A DNA stretch of 64,000 bases, from positions 48,748 to 112,747 of the forward strand of contig CAIRXW010000042.1 of assembly GCA_903882665.1 (NCBI GenBank). Direction: 5' to 3'. Below, piece after piece: positions 36,013 through 45,200 of this stretch (its first letter is position 1; each line of letters begins with the position of its first letter). The notes below the pieces were generated by a model. That model was not told where the DNA came from and did not search any database. It worked only from the letters and a program-made list of their open reading frames with translations. The translations under genes and the position numbers were made by a program. Source of the stretch: an uncultured Chlorobiaceae bacterium. GTDB lineage: Bacteria > Bacteroidota > Chlorobiia > Chlorobiales > Chlorobiaceae.

Positions 36013-36476
36013 AAACCAACAGGGTCGGACGGCCGACTCAATGCCGCAGCATTCAGGATATCCCTAAAATTACCTGTTTCAGGCCAGATGGTGTTCCTCT
36101 TGATGAATTGCAAAGCATTGTGCTGACGGTTGATGAGCTGGAGGCAATCAGGCTGGCTGATAAAGAGGGATTATACCAGGCAGATGCAGCAATAAGGATG
36201 AATGTATCCCGTCCAACGTTTGGCCGTATCCTTGAGGCTGCCCATAAAAAAGTGGCTGAGGCAATTGTAGATGGTAAAAAACTCTGTATTCAGGGAGGGA
36301 CGTTCCGCTCTCTTTGTGACTCTCTTCCAACTGACCGTCCGGATATCTGTGTCTGTCCCGAGTGCGGCTTTGAGTTGCCGCATCTGAAGGGAGAACCTTG
36401 CAGGGAGACATGCTGTTCGCAGTGTGGTGCATCCCTGAAACGCAAGGGTGGCTGCATGTCTGAGCTGCAACCCTGA
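36009..36476 (+). CDS. DUF134 (UPF0251) helix-turn-helix protein with cysteine-rich tail
   Basis: A 155-residue protein. The N-terminal part GRPTQCRSI...PLDELQSIVLTVDELEAIRLADKEGL is the UPF0251 signature. YQADAAIRMNVSRPTFGRIL is a sigma-like helix-turn-helix. The tail has CPECGF and CSQCGASLKRKGGC, likely a zinc or iron-sulfur site. It is presumably a DNA-binding regulator. It is coupled to the upstream osmC-like gene by a 4-nt overlap. Confidence 0.87.
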   Translation: MKTNRVGRPTQCRSIQDIPKITCFRPDGVPLDELQSIVLTVDELEAIRLADKEGLYQADAAIRMNVSRPTFGRILEAAHKKVAEAIVDGKKLCIQGGTFRSLCDSLPTDRPDICVCPECGFELPHLKGEPCRETCCSQCGASLKRKGGCMSELQP

Positions 36477-36518
36477 TTGCTGCTTATTTTGTTGAATAAT
36501 ATTTTGCTTTTTGTGACT

Positions 36519-37187
36519 ATGGCTGATACATGGAACAGCGCTGATAAATTTAATCGCGAGGCATTGCAATGGGATGAAAATCCGCAACGCAGAGCAGTTG
36601 CTCTCGTCGTTGCGCAAGCAATCATAGCGGCTGTAAAGCCAAAGAAAACAATGCATGCTCTGGAGTTTGGGTGCGGTACAGGTCTGGTCAGCATGGAAAT
36701 TGCACCGCTCGTGAAAACGTTTTCAGCAATTGATACCTCCCAGGAGATGCTTGCTGTGTTCCAGGAGAAAATCAACACTTCCGGAATAACGAATATCGAA
36801 ACGAGCTGTACCGATCTTTCAGCATCCACCGAAACCGCCCTCAAGGAAAAACGGTTTGAGCTGATTTACAGCAGTATGACGCTTCACCATATTGATGATA
36901 CCTCAGGGTTTTTAAACAGGCTCTCTGATCTCCTTTCTTTCGGAGGTATTGTTGCCCTGGCTGATCTTGATCTGGAAGATGGCCTGTTTCATGATGACCC
37001 GCTTGAAAAGGTTCATCAGGGATTTGATCGCGCAGAGCTTGCTGCATTACTGCAAGCTGCCGGGTTGCAGGTGATGTCGTTTAAGACCATATACACCTTC
37101 AACAAAACAAACAGGGCAGGCATTGCCGCAGCTTATCCGGTATTTCTTGTGACCGCCACAAAAAACCAGCCAGTAACGCCAGAATGA
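36519..37187 (+). CDS. SAM-dependent class I methyltransferase
   Basis: A 222-residue methyltransferase. ALEFGCGTGLVSMEIA is SAM motif I, and ELIYSSMTLHHIDD the post-I/II region of UbiE/BioC-like enzymes. The ATG at 36519 (MADTWNSADKFN) fits the usual N-terminus; an upstream TTG at 36477 directly abuts the DUF134 stop but adds a hydrophobic stretch that the family lacks. The substrate is unknown. It continues the osmC-DUF134 group. Confidence 0.86.
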   Translation: MADTWNSADKFNREALQWDENPQRRAVALVVAQAIIAAVKPKKTMHALEFGCGTGLVSMEIAPLVKTFSAIDTSQEMLAVFQEKINTSGITNIETSCTDLSASTETALKEKRFELIYSSMTLHHIDDTSGFLNRLSDLLSFGGIVALADLDLEDGLFHDDPLEKVHQGFDRAELAALLQAAGLQVMSFKTIYTFNKTNRAGIAAAYPVFLVTATKNQPVTPE

Positions 37188-37273
37188 TGTATAGAGGAAA
37201 TCAGCTTGTAATAACCGGAGTACTGGCGTTCATGCTCTTGCCGCCGATGCTCCATATTCTTTTTAACCTTTAA
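37184..37273 (+). CDS. Small hydrophobic peptide (29 residues)
   Basis: An ATG at 37184 overlaps the methyltransferase stop (ATGA) and opens a 29-codon frame, [20 protein letters not shown] then PMLHILFNL. It would form a single membrane helix. It is followed 11 nt later by the DUF2892 gene. The coupling and hydrophobic character make it plausible, but the length gives little statistical support. Confidence 0.4.
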   Translation: MMYRGNQLVITGVLAFMLLPPMLHILFNL

Positions 37274-37284
37274 TATTTATTGCG

Positions 37285-37488
37285 ATGAATATCGATCGTG
37301 TTGTCTTTGCCATTGCAGGCTTTTTAGTGCTTTCAAGTGTTTTGCTCTCAGTCTATCACAACCAGAACTGGCTCTGGCTCACCGGCTTTGTGGGAGCAAA
37401 TCTTTTTCAGGCGGCATTTACAGGCTTCTGCCCGGCTGCTAAAATTCTCAAGGCTCTCGGCGTTGAACCCGGTCATGCATTCAAATAG
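37285..37488 (+). CDS. DUF2892 small membrane protein (YgaP-like)
   Basis: A 67-residue protein with two membrane helices and the DUF2892 signature [15 protein letters not shown]. In other bacteria this domain often follows a rhodanese, as in YgaP; here it stands alone. It is the last gene of the osmC-DUF134-methyltransferase group and is followed by a strong inverted repeat. Confidence 0.82.
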   Translation: MNIDRVVFAIAGFLVLSSVLLSVYHNQNWLWLTGFVGANLFQAAFTGFCPAAKILKALGVEPGHAFK

Positions 37489-37531
37489 GGCGAAGTTGCT
37501 CTCTTGATTCAAACTTTTGCATAAACGCAAA

Positions 37532-37572
37532 CAGGCAGCAACCTTTGCATTGAAGCTTCAGGTTGCTGCCTG
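37532..37572 (+). terminator. Strong stem-loop after the DUF2892 gene
   Basis: A 13-bp perfect stem CAGGCAGCAACCT / AGGTTGCTGCCTG (37532-37544 with 37560-37572) with a 15-nt loop, 44 nt after the DUF2892 stop. No long T-run follows, so it may act as a terminator or an mRNA 3' stabiliser. Confidence 0.6.
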
Positions 37573-37685
37573 TATTATAACGTTTGAAAAGAGCCCCTTT
37601 TGGCTGGAGTTTCCTTGCGCTCACACTTTTTACATGCAGAAATCTTCAGCAGGGCATAAAGATAAAAAGGTGAATTCAGGAGAGG

Positions 37686-38021
37686 TTATTTGCTCTGCTG
37701 AACCATATAGGCTGTGGCATTGCCGACCTGAAGATCAGTAAGCTTTGCGTTGCCTCCTTTTGGTGCCATGATTCCTTTTTTGCCCTTGAAGCCTTTGATT
37801 GAGTGGCTGACAAGCAAAGCCTCTCCCTGAGCGATACGAGGGGCCCATGCCGGCTTGTCGCCTGTTTTTGGTGCGCCCATGATGCCGGTTTTGTGGCAAG
37901 CCGCACAATTAGCATCATAAACAACTTTACCTGCGGCGGCATTATAGGCAGCCTTGGCTTCGGCAGAGCCTACTGAAAAAACAAAGAGGGTACAAAGGGC
38001 TGCTGAAACAAAACGAGACAT
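37686..38021 (-). CDS. Cytochrome c-555-type monohaem cytochrome
   Basis: A 111-residue exported cytochrome c. A signal peptide of about 22 residues is followed by a mature domain starting around AKAAYNAAAGKVVYDANCAA. The haem site is CAACH, and the methionine ligand is in KKGIMAPKGGN. LTDLQVGNATAYMV matches cytochrome c-555 of Chlorobium closely. c-555 carries electrons from sulfide/thiosulfate oxidation to the photosynthetic reaction centre in the periplasm. It is a single gene between the DUF2892 group and the NRPS cluster. Confidence 0.88.
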   Translation of the reverse strand: MSRFVSAALCTLFVFSVGSAEAKAAYNAAAGKVVYDANCAACHKTGIMGAPKTGDKPAWAPRIAQGEALLVSHSIKGFKGKKGIMAPKGGNAKLTDLQVGNATAYMVQQSK

Positions 38022-38175
38022 AATCGGATTCTCCTTAATTTATTGGTTTGCGTGCAAGGTTTTTTTGAAAGAATAAGTATTCTATTTTAACATTATAATG
38101 CGTTTAATCAAAATGGTGATTCGTGCTTCATAAGCCCCTGAGCGGGATTCACGTATAAAGTTTTGATAGTTACAG

Positions 38176-38910
38176 TCAGGGCAATTCCCTGCTCTCTTTC
38201 GGCCAGGCTACGCTCAACCGGTGAAGTGGAGAGGGGCGTTTGAGCAAGAGATGCCAGTGACTGGAGGGACAACTCCCATCCGTCTGAATTGTGGCCATGT
38301 TTTTTGAGTGATCAATCTGTATGAGAGAAAAGGGAAGTGAAAGGCCGCGTCCGTCAGCCTTTGCAACAGCTTCGCGGGCTGTCCATAGATCGAAAAACAG
38401 TTCACTTCTTTCAGGTTCAGCAAGCGATGCAAGTCTTTTGGCTTCTTCATTACTCACGCCATAAGCTGACAAATCATCCTGAGGAATGATGTGTTGATTG
38501 ACAGCTTCGACATCGACTCCGACTTTTCCGGTTTCGCTGAGAGCAACGGCAACCATGCCTGAAGTATGTGAGAGACTTATCTCGACAGCTCTGCTCTCCG
38601 GCATGTTGATGAAGGGTTTTCCCTTTTTGTCATGGGATATAATCAAGGATGCCGGAGGGATTTTAAGTGTATTGCTGAGTGTGCTGCGCAGGAGTGCATG
38701 TGCTGCAACATAGGCAAGACGATCTTTTTCCTGTCGAAACTGCTGGCAAAGCAAACGCTCTTCATCATCAAGCAGTTTGAACCAGTCGGGCGGAAGCGTC
38801 TTCATGCCCTGCAGGTCAATAGTCCATAGCCATACTGCCGGGTGATTGTTCACAAGCATCTCCCGCTCTATTTGTTCACGGATATGGTCGGCCTGTTGTC
38901 TTGATTTCAT
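38176..38910 (-). CDS. Sfp-type 4'-phosphopantetheinyl transferase
   Basis: A 244-residue PPTase of the large, Sfp/Gsp subclass that activates NRPS carrier domains. KVGVDVE (about 130-136) and LWTAREAVAKADGRG (about 171-185) carry the Mg- and CoA-binding residues. SLSHTSGMVAVAL is the conserved SHS motif region. The ATG at 38910 follows GGGAATAAC; a GTG at 38928 would add 6 residues. It is the last gene of the NRPS-exporter-exporter-PPTase row and supplies the four pantetheine arms of the NRPS. Confidence 0.92.
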   Translation of the reverse strand: MKSRQQADHIREQIEREMLVNNHPAVWLWTIDLQGMKTLPPDWFKLLDDEERLLCQQFRQEKDRLAYVAAHALLRSTLSNTLKIPPASLIISHDKKGKPFINMPESRAVEISLSHTSGMVAVALSETGKVGVDVEAVNQHIIPQDDLSAYGVSNEEAKRLASLAEPERSELFFDLWTAREAVAKADGRGLSLPFSLIQIDHSKNMATIQTDGSCPSSHWHLLLKRPSPLHRLSVAWPKESRELP

Positions 38911-38950
38911 GTTATTCCCGTTTTGCACGCAGAGAGGATTAGGCGCACCC

Positions 38951-40579
38951 TTATATTATTTTGCCACGCTCTTCTATCTGCCCTTCATTCATACGGTACA
39001 TCTTGTCGGAGAGGTGAAACCATCGATCATCATGGGTCACGCATATGATGATCTTGCCACGTGCCTTGAGATCCGGCAACAGTTCTTCGTAAAAAATGCG
39101 GCGGAAGAAAGGATCCTGATCGGCGGCCCATTCGTCCAGCACAATGATCGGTTTGTTCTCAAGTTCAGCGACGATAAGTGCCATGCGCTTCCGCTGGCCG
39201 GTAGACAAATCGATAGTGCTGAAGGAACCATTGTTCACGGTCACTTTCTCCTGCATGCCAAACCGTTCCAGCATGATGTGAATCTTTTCCGGATTTGGCT
39301 CATCAATGGAGTTGAGGCGCCGCGAAAGGTGAAAGTCGGAGAAGATGGCAGAGAATCTGTTGCGGTAGTCCTGCATTTGTTCTGTCATGAGCTCAACGCC
39401 ATCGGCAACAAGAGTGCCTGAATCAAGTGGTATCAGTCCGGTAAGCAGGCGCAAAAGGGTTGATTTGCCTGATCCGTTCCCTCCGGTGATCATGGTGATC
39501 TGACCGGCATGAAACTCCGCCGTGAGTGGCCCGACTTTGAATAATGCGATTCCGTTCTCATCCCTGAATGAGAGCTCTGCTTTTTTCAGGGCAATCGACA
39601 TGGGGGACTTTTCAAGCTTGCCACTCTCTTCGCTTGCCGCGCTTTTGGCAGCGGAAGTCAGTTTGTTTTTGATGTTTTCAATGTTTTCAAGTGCCAGTTC
39701 AGCTTTTGTTACAAGAGGAGTGACAAAGGAAACGGTACTCACAGGCCCGGAGATAAAGAGTACGGCGATAGTTGCTGGCAGGACTACCTGATGAAAGCCT
39801 GCAACAAAAAGCGGAACAACAAAAACCATCAAACCGACAAGGGAAAATAACATCGCTTCGATGACGGCATAATTTCGCCCCCATTGCGCTTTCAGCAATG
39901 AGCTGGTTATCCGTGACTCATGAGATGCTTCAGCAAGGGCAGCGGTCACATCGTCAGCACGAGGTCCGTTCATCCTTATCTCTTTGAACCCGTGCAGGAG
40001 TTCGGCAAGGCCATCAAAAACCCGTTTTTCGGCGATGCCAGCCGATTGCATCAGTGTACGTAACCCCTTGACGCGCGAAAAGCGGATTGCTATGGTTAAA
40101 CCGGCGAGACTGAAGGCAAGGATACATGCTAAAGGGGAAAGCCATGCAAGGTAGGCCGCCAGGAAGAGCAGCATGACAGCTTGCTGGAACCCGATCACCA
40201 GCATTGGCAGCACCTCGGCAAGAATTTGCGTGTCCTGGGTCATGGCGCCCTGAAGAGCAGCGTGACCGATCTTTTCTATCGTTACCAGATCCGTTCGACG
40301 GATGAGATCGAACAGGCCGACACGCAGCTTGTGTATCAGCCGTTCGGTATCTCGCGATGCGGTCACCAGCGTATAGATGTGTGTGACATGAAAAAGGATC
40401 AGCGTAATAGCAAACATCAGCATAAGACGCCCGCTGATCTGACCTCCTCCTCCCTCCCTGGCCGCTGTTGAAACCAGTGCAACGATTGACATGGTTGCAA
40501 CCGCTGACAAAACATTCATAAAAAAGAGTGATTTGAGATTTTCCGGAATTTCCCGTACAACGGCCTTGAATAATCTCAT
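38951..40579 (-). CDS. Cyclic-peptide-exporter-type ABC transporter (SyrD/PvdE family), second copy
   Basis: A 542-residue half-transporter: six membrane helices (about 15-300), then an ATPase with Walker A TGGNGSGKSTLLRLL (about 363), signature DLSTGQRKRMALIV and Walker B KPIIVLDEWAADQDP. The last two motifs are diagnostic for the SyrD/PvdE group that exports siderophore or lipopeptide precursors to the periplasm. Its ATG overlaps the stop of the upstream exporter by 4 nt, so the two halves are translated together and probably form a heterodimer. Confidence 0.93.
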   Translation of the reverse strand: MRLFKAVVREIPENLKSLFFMNVLSAVATMSIVALVSTAAREGGGGQISGRLMLMFAITLILFHVTHIYTLVTASRDTERLIHKLRVGLFDLIRRTDLVTIEKIGHAALQGAMTQDTQILAEVLPMLVIGFQQAVMLLFLAAYLAWLSPLACILAFSLAGLTIAIRFSRVKGLRTLMQSAGIAEKRVFDGLAELLHGFKEIRMNGPRADDVTAALAEASHESRITSSLLKAQWGRNYAVIEAMLFSLVGLMVFVVPLFVAGFHQVVLPATIAVLFISGPVSTVSFVTPLVTKAELALENIENIKNKLTSAAKSAASEESGKLEKSPMSIALKKAELSFRDENGIALFKVGPLTAEFHAGQITMITGGNGSGKSTLLRLLTGLIPLDSGTLVADGVELMTEQMQDYRNRFSAIFSDFHLSRRLNSIDEPNPEKIHIMLERFGMQEKVTVNNGSFSTIDLSTGQRKRMALIVAELENKPIIVLDEWAADQDPFFRRIFYEELLPDLKARGKIIICVTHDDRWFHLSDKMYRMNEGQIEERGKII

Positions 40580-42231
40580 GGTATATCCTCCTTGCTTGTC
40601 TGAAGCTCTGTCAGTTGCCCTTCATCAAGATGCATGAGGCGATCTGCAACATCAAAATAGCGGTCATCGTGCGTCACGGCGATAATGGTTATTCCCCGAC
40701 GCTTCAGTTCCGGAAGGATCTCCCGATAGAATTTCTGCCTGAAAATGGCATCCTGGTCGGCGGCCCATTCATCAAGGATCAGGATTGGCTTTTTCTCCAG
40801 CAGCGCGGCGACAAGGGCAAGACGTTTGCGCTGTCCTGTCGACAGCTCTGTACGCGTAAAGCGGTTTTTATCGAACCCGACGACATGATCCATCTCCACC
40901 CAGTGCAGGAGTTCAACTGCCGCAACAGCATCAGCCTCTCCAAGACCGTAAAGTCGGGTGAAAAGGTGAAAGTCAGAGAAGACCGCTGCCATCAGGGCTC
41001 GATGTTCTGCGAGGCGGGGTGCGGAGACGACTGTCTTGTCTTTTAACAACCGGCCACGTTCAGGATGATAGAGACTGGTCAGCAGTTTGATGAAGCTCGA
41101 CTTTCCCGAGCCGTTGCCACCGGTAATGAAAATTACTTCACCGGGCAAAATACGGATATTCAGCGCTCCGAGAGTGAAGGGGATTTCACCCTCTGGAGCA
41201 GGGTAGGCAAAGACAAGATCAGCCATCCGGATCTCGTTGAAATTATTGTTGATGGATGCCGGTTCGGCAGGTTCTTCACTGCTTTGCTCGGCAATGTTTA
41301 CGAGTTCTGTATCGAGCCTCATCATTTGCCCCGCTGCAGCTTTCGCCGCACGAAGGACGGCCAGAGACTGCATCAGTCCAAAAATAGGCGGAACCATAAA
41401 GAGTACCGCAGCAGCTATCTTGACTAACTCGGTTCTGACAGAAGGGGAGTAAATCGGAACAACAAAAACCACCAGCCCAAGCATCAGATTGAACATGGAT
41501 TCGCCGAATACGAATTGCTGCCAGCTTTGTCGATGCATTTCGCTGCGTGCCGCCACCATATGGCTTGACAACTCATCAAACTCCTTACCAAGAGCGCTGC
41601 TGCGTTTGCTGCAGAGTCGCTGTTCCTTGAATCCATCAAGGAGGTCGGAGACGCATTCAAAGAGTTTTGCCTCATCAATGGAGAGTTCTTCCTGGCATTT
41701 CTCCAAAGAGAGGCCAAGCCGGTAGTAGGTGGTTGCAGCGGCAGCCAGCAGGAGTGTCAACAGCACAAATGAAACCATTGACACTATGGCAATGTAGATA
41801 AGTATCAGAGCGATTTGTAAGACCGAACGCGTTGCCAGGGCAAGGTACTGGGAGTTTGAGGAAATGATCTTGCAGCTCTGGGTGATGTTCCCGAACAGTC
41901 TGCTTTGGCCAAAATGCTCAAGTTTCCAGAGATCCGCATGGCGCACCCTTTTGATCAGCTTCATCCGCAGTTGGTCTATCGCCTCCTCTATGTCAGCCGC
42001 AAACTGCTCGACCAATCGGCTTTCATAGATAACGTAGATGAGCAGGCAGAGCAAAAAGAGAGCGGCAACCGGCAGATCGACGAACTCCTCCCTGGTCTTG
42101 TCGATCTTTTGGGCTGCCATGGTAACCACGGCAAGCACCAGGGTTGTGCTTAATGCTGAGGCTGAAGCAAAGGCAATAAGCCTGCGGAGGGGTTTATCAC
42201 CGATCGATTGCAGAAGAAGAAGCAGATTCAA
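40576..42231 (-). CDS. Cyclic-peptide-exporter-type ABC transporter (SyrD/PvdE family), first copy
   Basis: A 551-residue half-transporter homologous to its neighbour. It has a membrane domain (about 15-300), Walker A TGGNGSGKSSFIKLL (about 366), signature ELSTGQRKRLALVA and Walker B KPILILDEWAADQDA. The start is TTG at 42231; the GGGAGAGACTA upstream is a good ribosome site and no ATG lies near, so TTG is accepted. It begins 37 nt after the NRPS stop. Its role is probably export of the NRPS product together with the overlapping partner. Confidence 0.92.
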   Translation of the reverse strand: MNLLLLLQSIGDKPLRRLIAFASASALSTTLVLAVVTMAAQKIDKTREEFVDLPVAALFLLCLLIYVIYESRLVEQFAADIEEAIDQLRMKLIKRVRHADLWKLEHFGQSRLFGNITQSCKIISSNSQYLALATRSVLQIALILIYIAIVSMVSFVLLTLLLAAAATTYYRLGLSLEKCQEELSIDEAKLFECVSDLLDGFKEQRLCSKRSSALGKEFDELSSHMVAARSEMHRQSWQQFVFGESMFNLMLGLVVFVVPIYSPSVRTELVKIAAAVLFMVPPIFGLMQSLAVLRAAKAAAGQMMRLDTELVNIAEQSSEEPAEPASINNNFNEIRMADLVFAYPAPEGEIPFTLGALNIRILPGEVIFITGGNGSGKSSFIKLLTSLYHPERGRLLKDKTVVSAPRLAEHRALMAAVFSDFHLFTRLYGLGEADAVAAVELLHWVEMDHVVGFDKNRFTRTELSTGQRKRLALVAALLEKKPILILDEWAADQDAIFRQKFYREILPELKRRGITIIAVTHDDRYFDVADRLMHLDEGQLTELQTSKEDIP

Positions 42232-42268
42232 TAGTCTCTCCCTGTTATGAACGTGTCAGATCGCTGCA

Positions 42269-45200
42269 TCATAAGTTAAGAAACTTCATGGCTGTGCTCA
42301 AAAGAGCATTCTTTCCCGCTTGAGGGATTTCGGGCCAGGTGATGCCAAATGTATCAAGCAGGAGCTGCGTTCGATCTGAGGCGATCTCCACTCCGTGCAG
42401 ACGTGTCAGGAGAGAACGACCTGTTTGAAGTCCAAAATTTTCAATGGTATCGGCAAGGACCGATTCCATCTGCGGTTCGTCGATTGCCTCCTGCACCCGT
42501 TTCAAAAAAGCGCTGAAGTTGCAGCCGCGGATTTTATCGGCAATCCCGTCGCTTGAGAGGATAATGCTGGCCAGCTGCTCCCGACGTGTCGTTTTAATGT
42601 GGTGTATCTCATTTGTCAAAACTTTCCTGTCTGCAAGTGTAATGAGTGCTTTTGCGACCACATCTACGTAACAAAGCGATGCGTCAAGTTCCAGCGGGAT
42701 AACTCCAAGGCGCATGAAGGCAACAAGTTGCCGGAAAAAAGCATTATAGGCAATATTTTGCTGTAATATAGTGCTGTCTGTTGCAAAGGAGATGTTTCCA
42801 ACCCGGTAAATACAACTGTTGGCCAATTCCTGACGTGATGCAATTACCAGTCGTTCAGCCTCCTGCTTGGTACGGACGTAATAGTTTTCATCCGGTTCTT
42901 CCGGGGCAAAATCATACTCGGTAAAAAGCCTGAACTCATCTGGCAATGCGCTGCCGGATACCGAAAGGGTAGAGACAAAATGAAAATCAGCAGGAGTTTG
43001 CTTTTGTCGTGCAGCCAAAGCCAGAAGATGACGTGTCGCAGCCACATTGTCAGCAAGAAAGTCGCGGTAGAGACCAATATGGTTCACATTGGCCGCGCAA
43101 TGGTAGATGGCGTCAATTGTCTCTGCAAGCTGGCTGTACTCGCGGTGGGAGAGCAGGAATCCGGGATGTCGCAGGTCACCTGCCAGTACATGCAAACGCG
43201 GGTTGTTCCCTAAAGAGCTGCCTTCTTCACTCCCGAAATATCCGTTCAGTACCTGATCAAGACGGCCTCGTGCGGTTTGATCGTCTGTGCTGCGCACTAA
43301 CGCTGTCACCTTGATTGCCGGGTCGGCAAGAAGCTCATGCAAGAGGTAACTTCCGAGATAGCCGGTCGCTCCAGTGAGCAGTACGTGCCGGTAGGAGTGG
43401 CCGGGTACAAGATCACGCTTGAGATCAGCGTGCATCCTTGCTTCATATACGCTCCGTTGCGGGCGCAAGGCATTGTCGCGTTCACGCTCAATTTCTGCAT
43501 GAAGAAGGTGTTCATGTTCATATTCAGTGCAGAGTGTACCGATAATCGAGCGCAGGTGATCAGGACGTGGATGGCAGTAAAGGGCAAAGCTTGAAAGTAC
43601 CGGATGTTCGTACAGGTTATTTACCTGACATTCAAATTCGCGGTGGAGCCGATTTATGACTGCGATGGCTCTCAGACTGTCACCCCCGATTTCAAAGAAA
43701 TTATCCTCTCGTGTGATGATCGGATGACGGAGTTGCTCAGCCCAGACTTCCGACACCCTTTTTTCGATAGTGTTCTGCGGTTGAGTTTGCGGTTTATGGC
43801 TCTTTGTTTCCGGCATTGTTCCAATTGCGCATTCATCGGCTTTGGCCACACTGTTGAGCAGCGCCTGACGATCGACTTTACCGGCAGGCGTGAGGGGTAT
43901 TGCCGGGATCCGGGATATGGTTACCGGAATCATATAAGAGGGAAGAGAGCCTGACAAACAGGTTGACCACTCTGTCCGGGTTGGAGTTTCCGTCTGAGGA
44001 TCAAGGGTTACGAATGATCGGAGCACTTGTGTGTGGTCAGGCAGTATTTCCACAACAGCGACAGCCTGCAGCACGCCCGGACAGGCAGCAAGATGATACT
44101 CTATCTCGCCAAGCTCAACGCGTTGTCCGTGCAATTTGACCTGGGTGTCTTTTCGGCCAAGGATTTGCAGTTCACCTGTCCGGAGCCAGCGGCCCAGATC
44201 GCCGGTTTTGTAGCGTCGCTCGCCCGACAATTCCACGAAGGCGGCAGCGGTAAGCTTCGGACAATTGATGTAGCCGACACCAAGTCCTGTTCCGCCAATC
44301 AGGATTTCACCGGTAACTCCCGGCGGCAGCGGTTTGCAGCACTCATCAACGACCGAGATTGATGTATTCGGCATGGGGGAGCCTACCGTGATCGGCGTTC
44401 CATCAGGAAGGATAAGCCCTACAGCAGAGGCGGCTGTACACTCGGACGGGCCATAGCCATTAAAGTAAGAAAGCTTTGTTGCGTAAAAGCGTGCATCATC
44501 TTCGACAGGCGCCTCTCCGACGGTCATCAGAATCCTGACGCCAGGAAAATCTGCCTGCTCGAACAGGCACAGATAGGAGGCTGACATGGTGGCGACGGTG
44601 ACGCCTCGTCGCTGAAGCAGGGCGTGCATACCGGAAAGATCATTCATCTCTTCGCGCCTGACTGGCACCAATGCTGCACCCGTTGACCATGTTATCACAA
44701 GGTCGCTCATCCACAAATCAAACGATGGTGAAGAAATCTGCATTACACGATCGTCAGCTCTGATGCCGAGGATTTCGGCTTCTCCAACACCGAGATTCAG
44801 CAGCCCTTTGTGATGAAGTTGAACCCCTTTTGGCACTCCGGTTGAGCCGGATGTATAAATGATATAAGCAGGATCGTCGGCCTTGATGGTTTTGTCGATA
44901 CCCGGTGGATCAACTGCACCGACTGGAATATTTTCAGGCCGCAAAGTCTTGAAGTGACCGGCAGCAAGTTCAGGCGGAAGGGAAAGCCCGTCAAGCACGA
45001 TGATAATCCGCAAGCCCGTATCCTGTGCCATGAATGCAAGTCGCTCGGCGGGCAGGTCGGCAGTCAGCGGGAGGTAGCAGGCACCGGCCTTCCATATGGC
45101 AAGAACGGTTTCTGGCAGTGCAGCCGACCGTTCCGTTAAAACTCCGACGACTTCTCCCCGTCCGACACCAAGTTTGAGCAGGGCACAGGCAAGGGCATCG

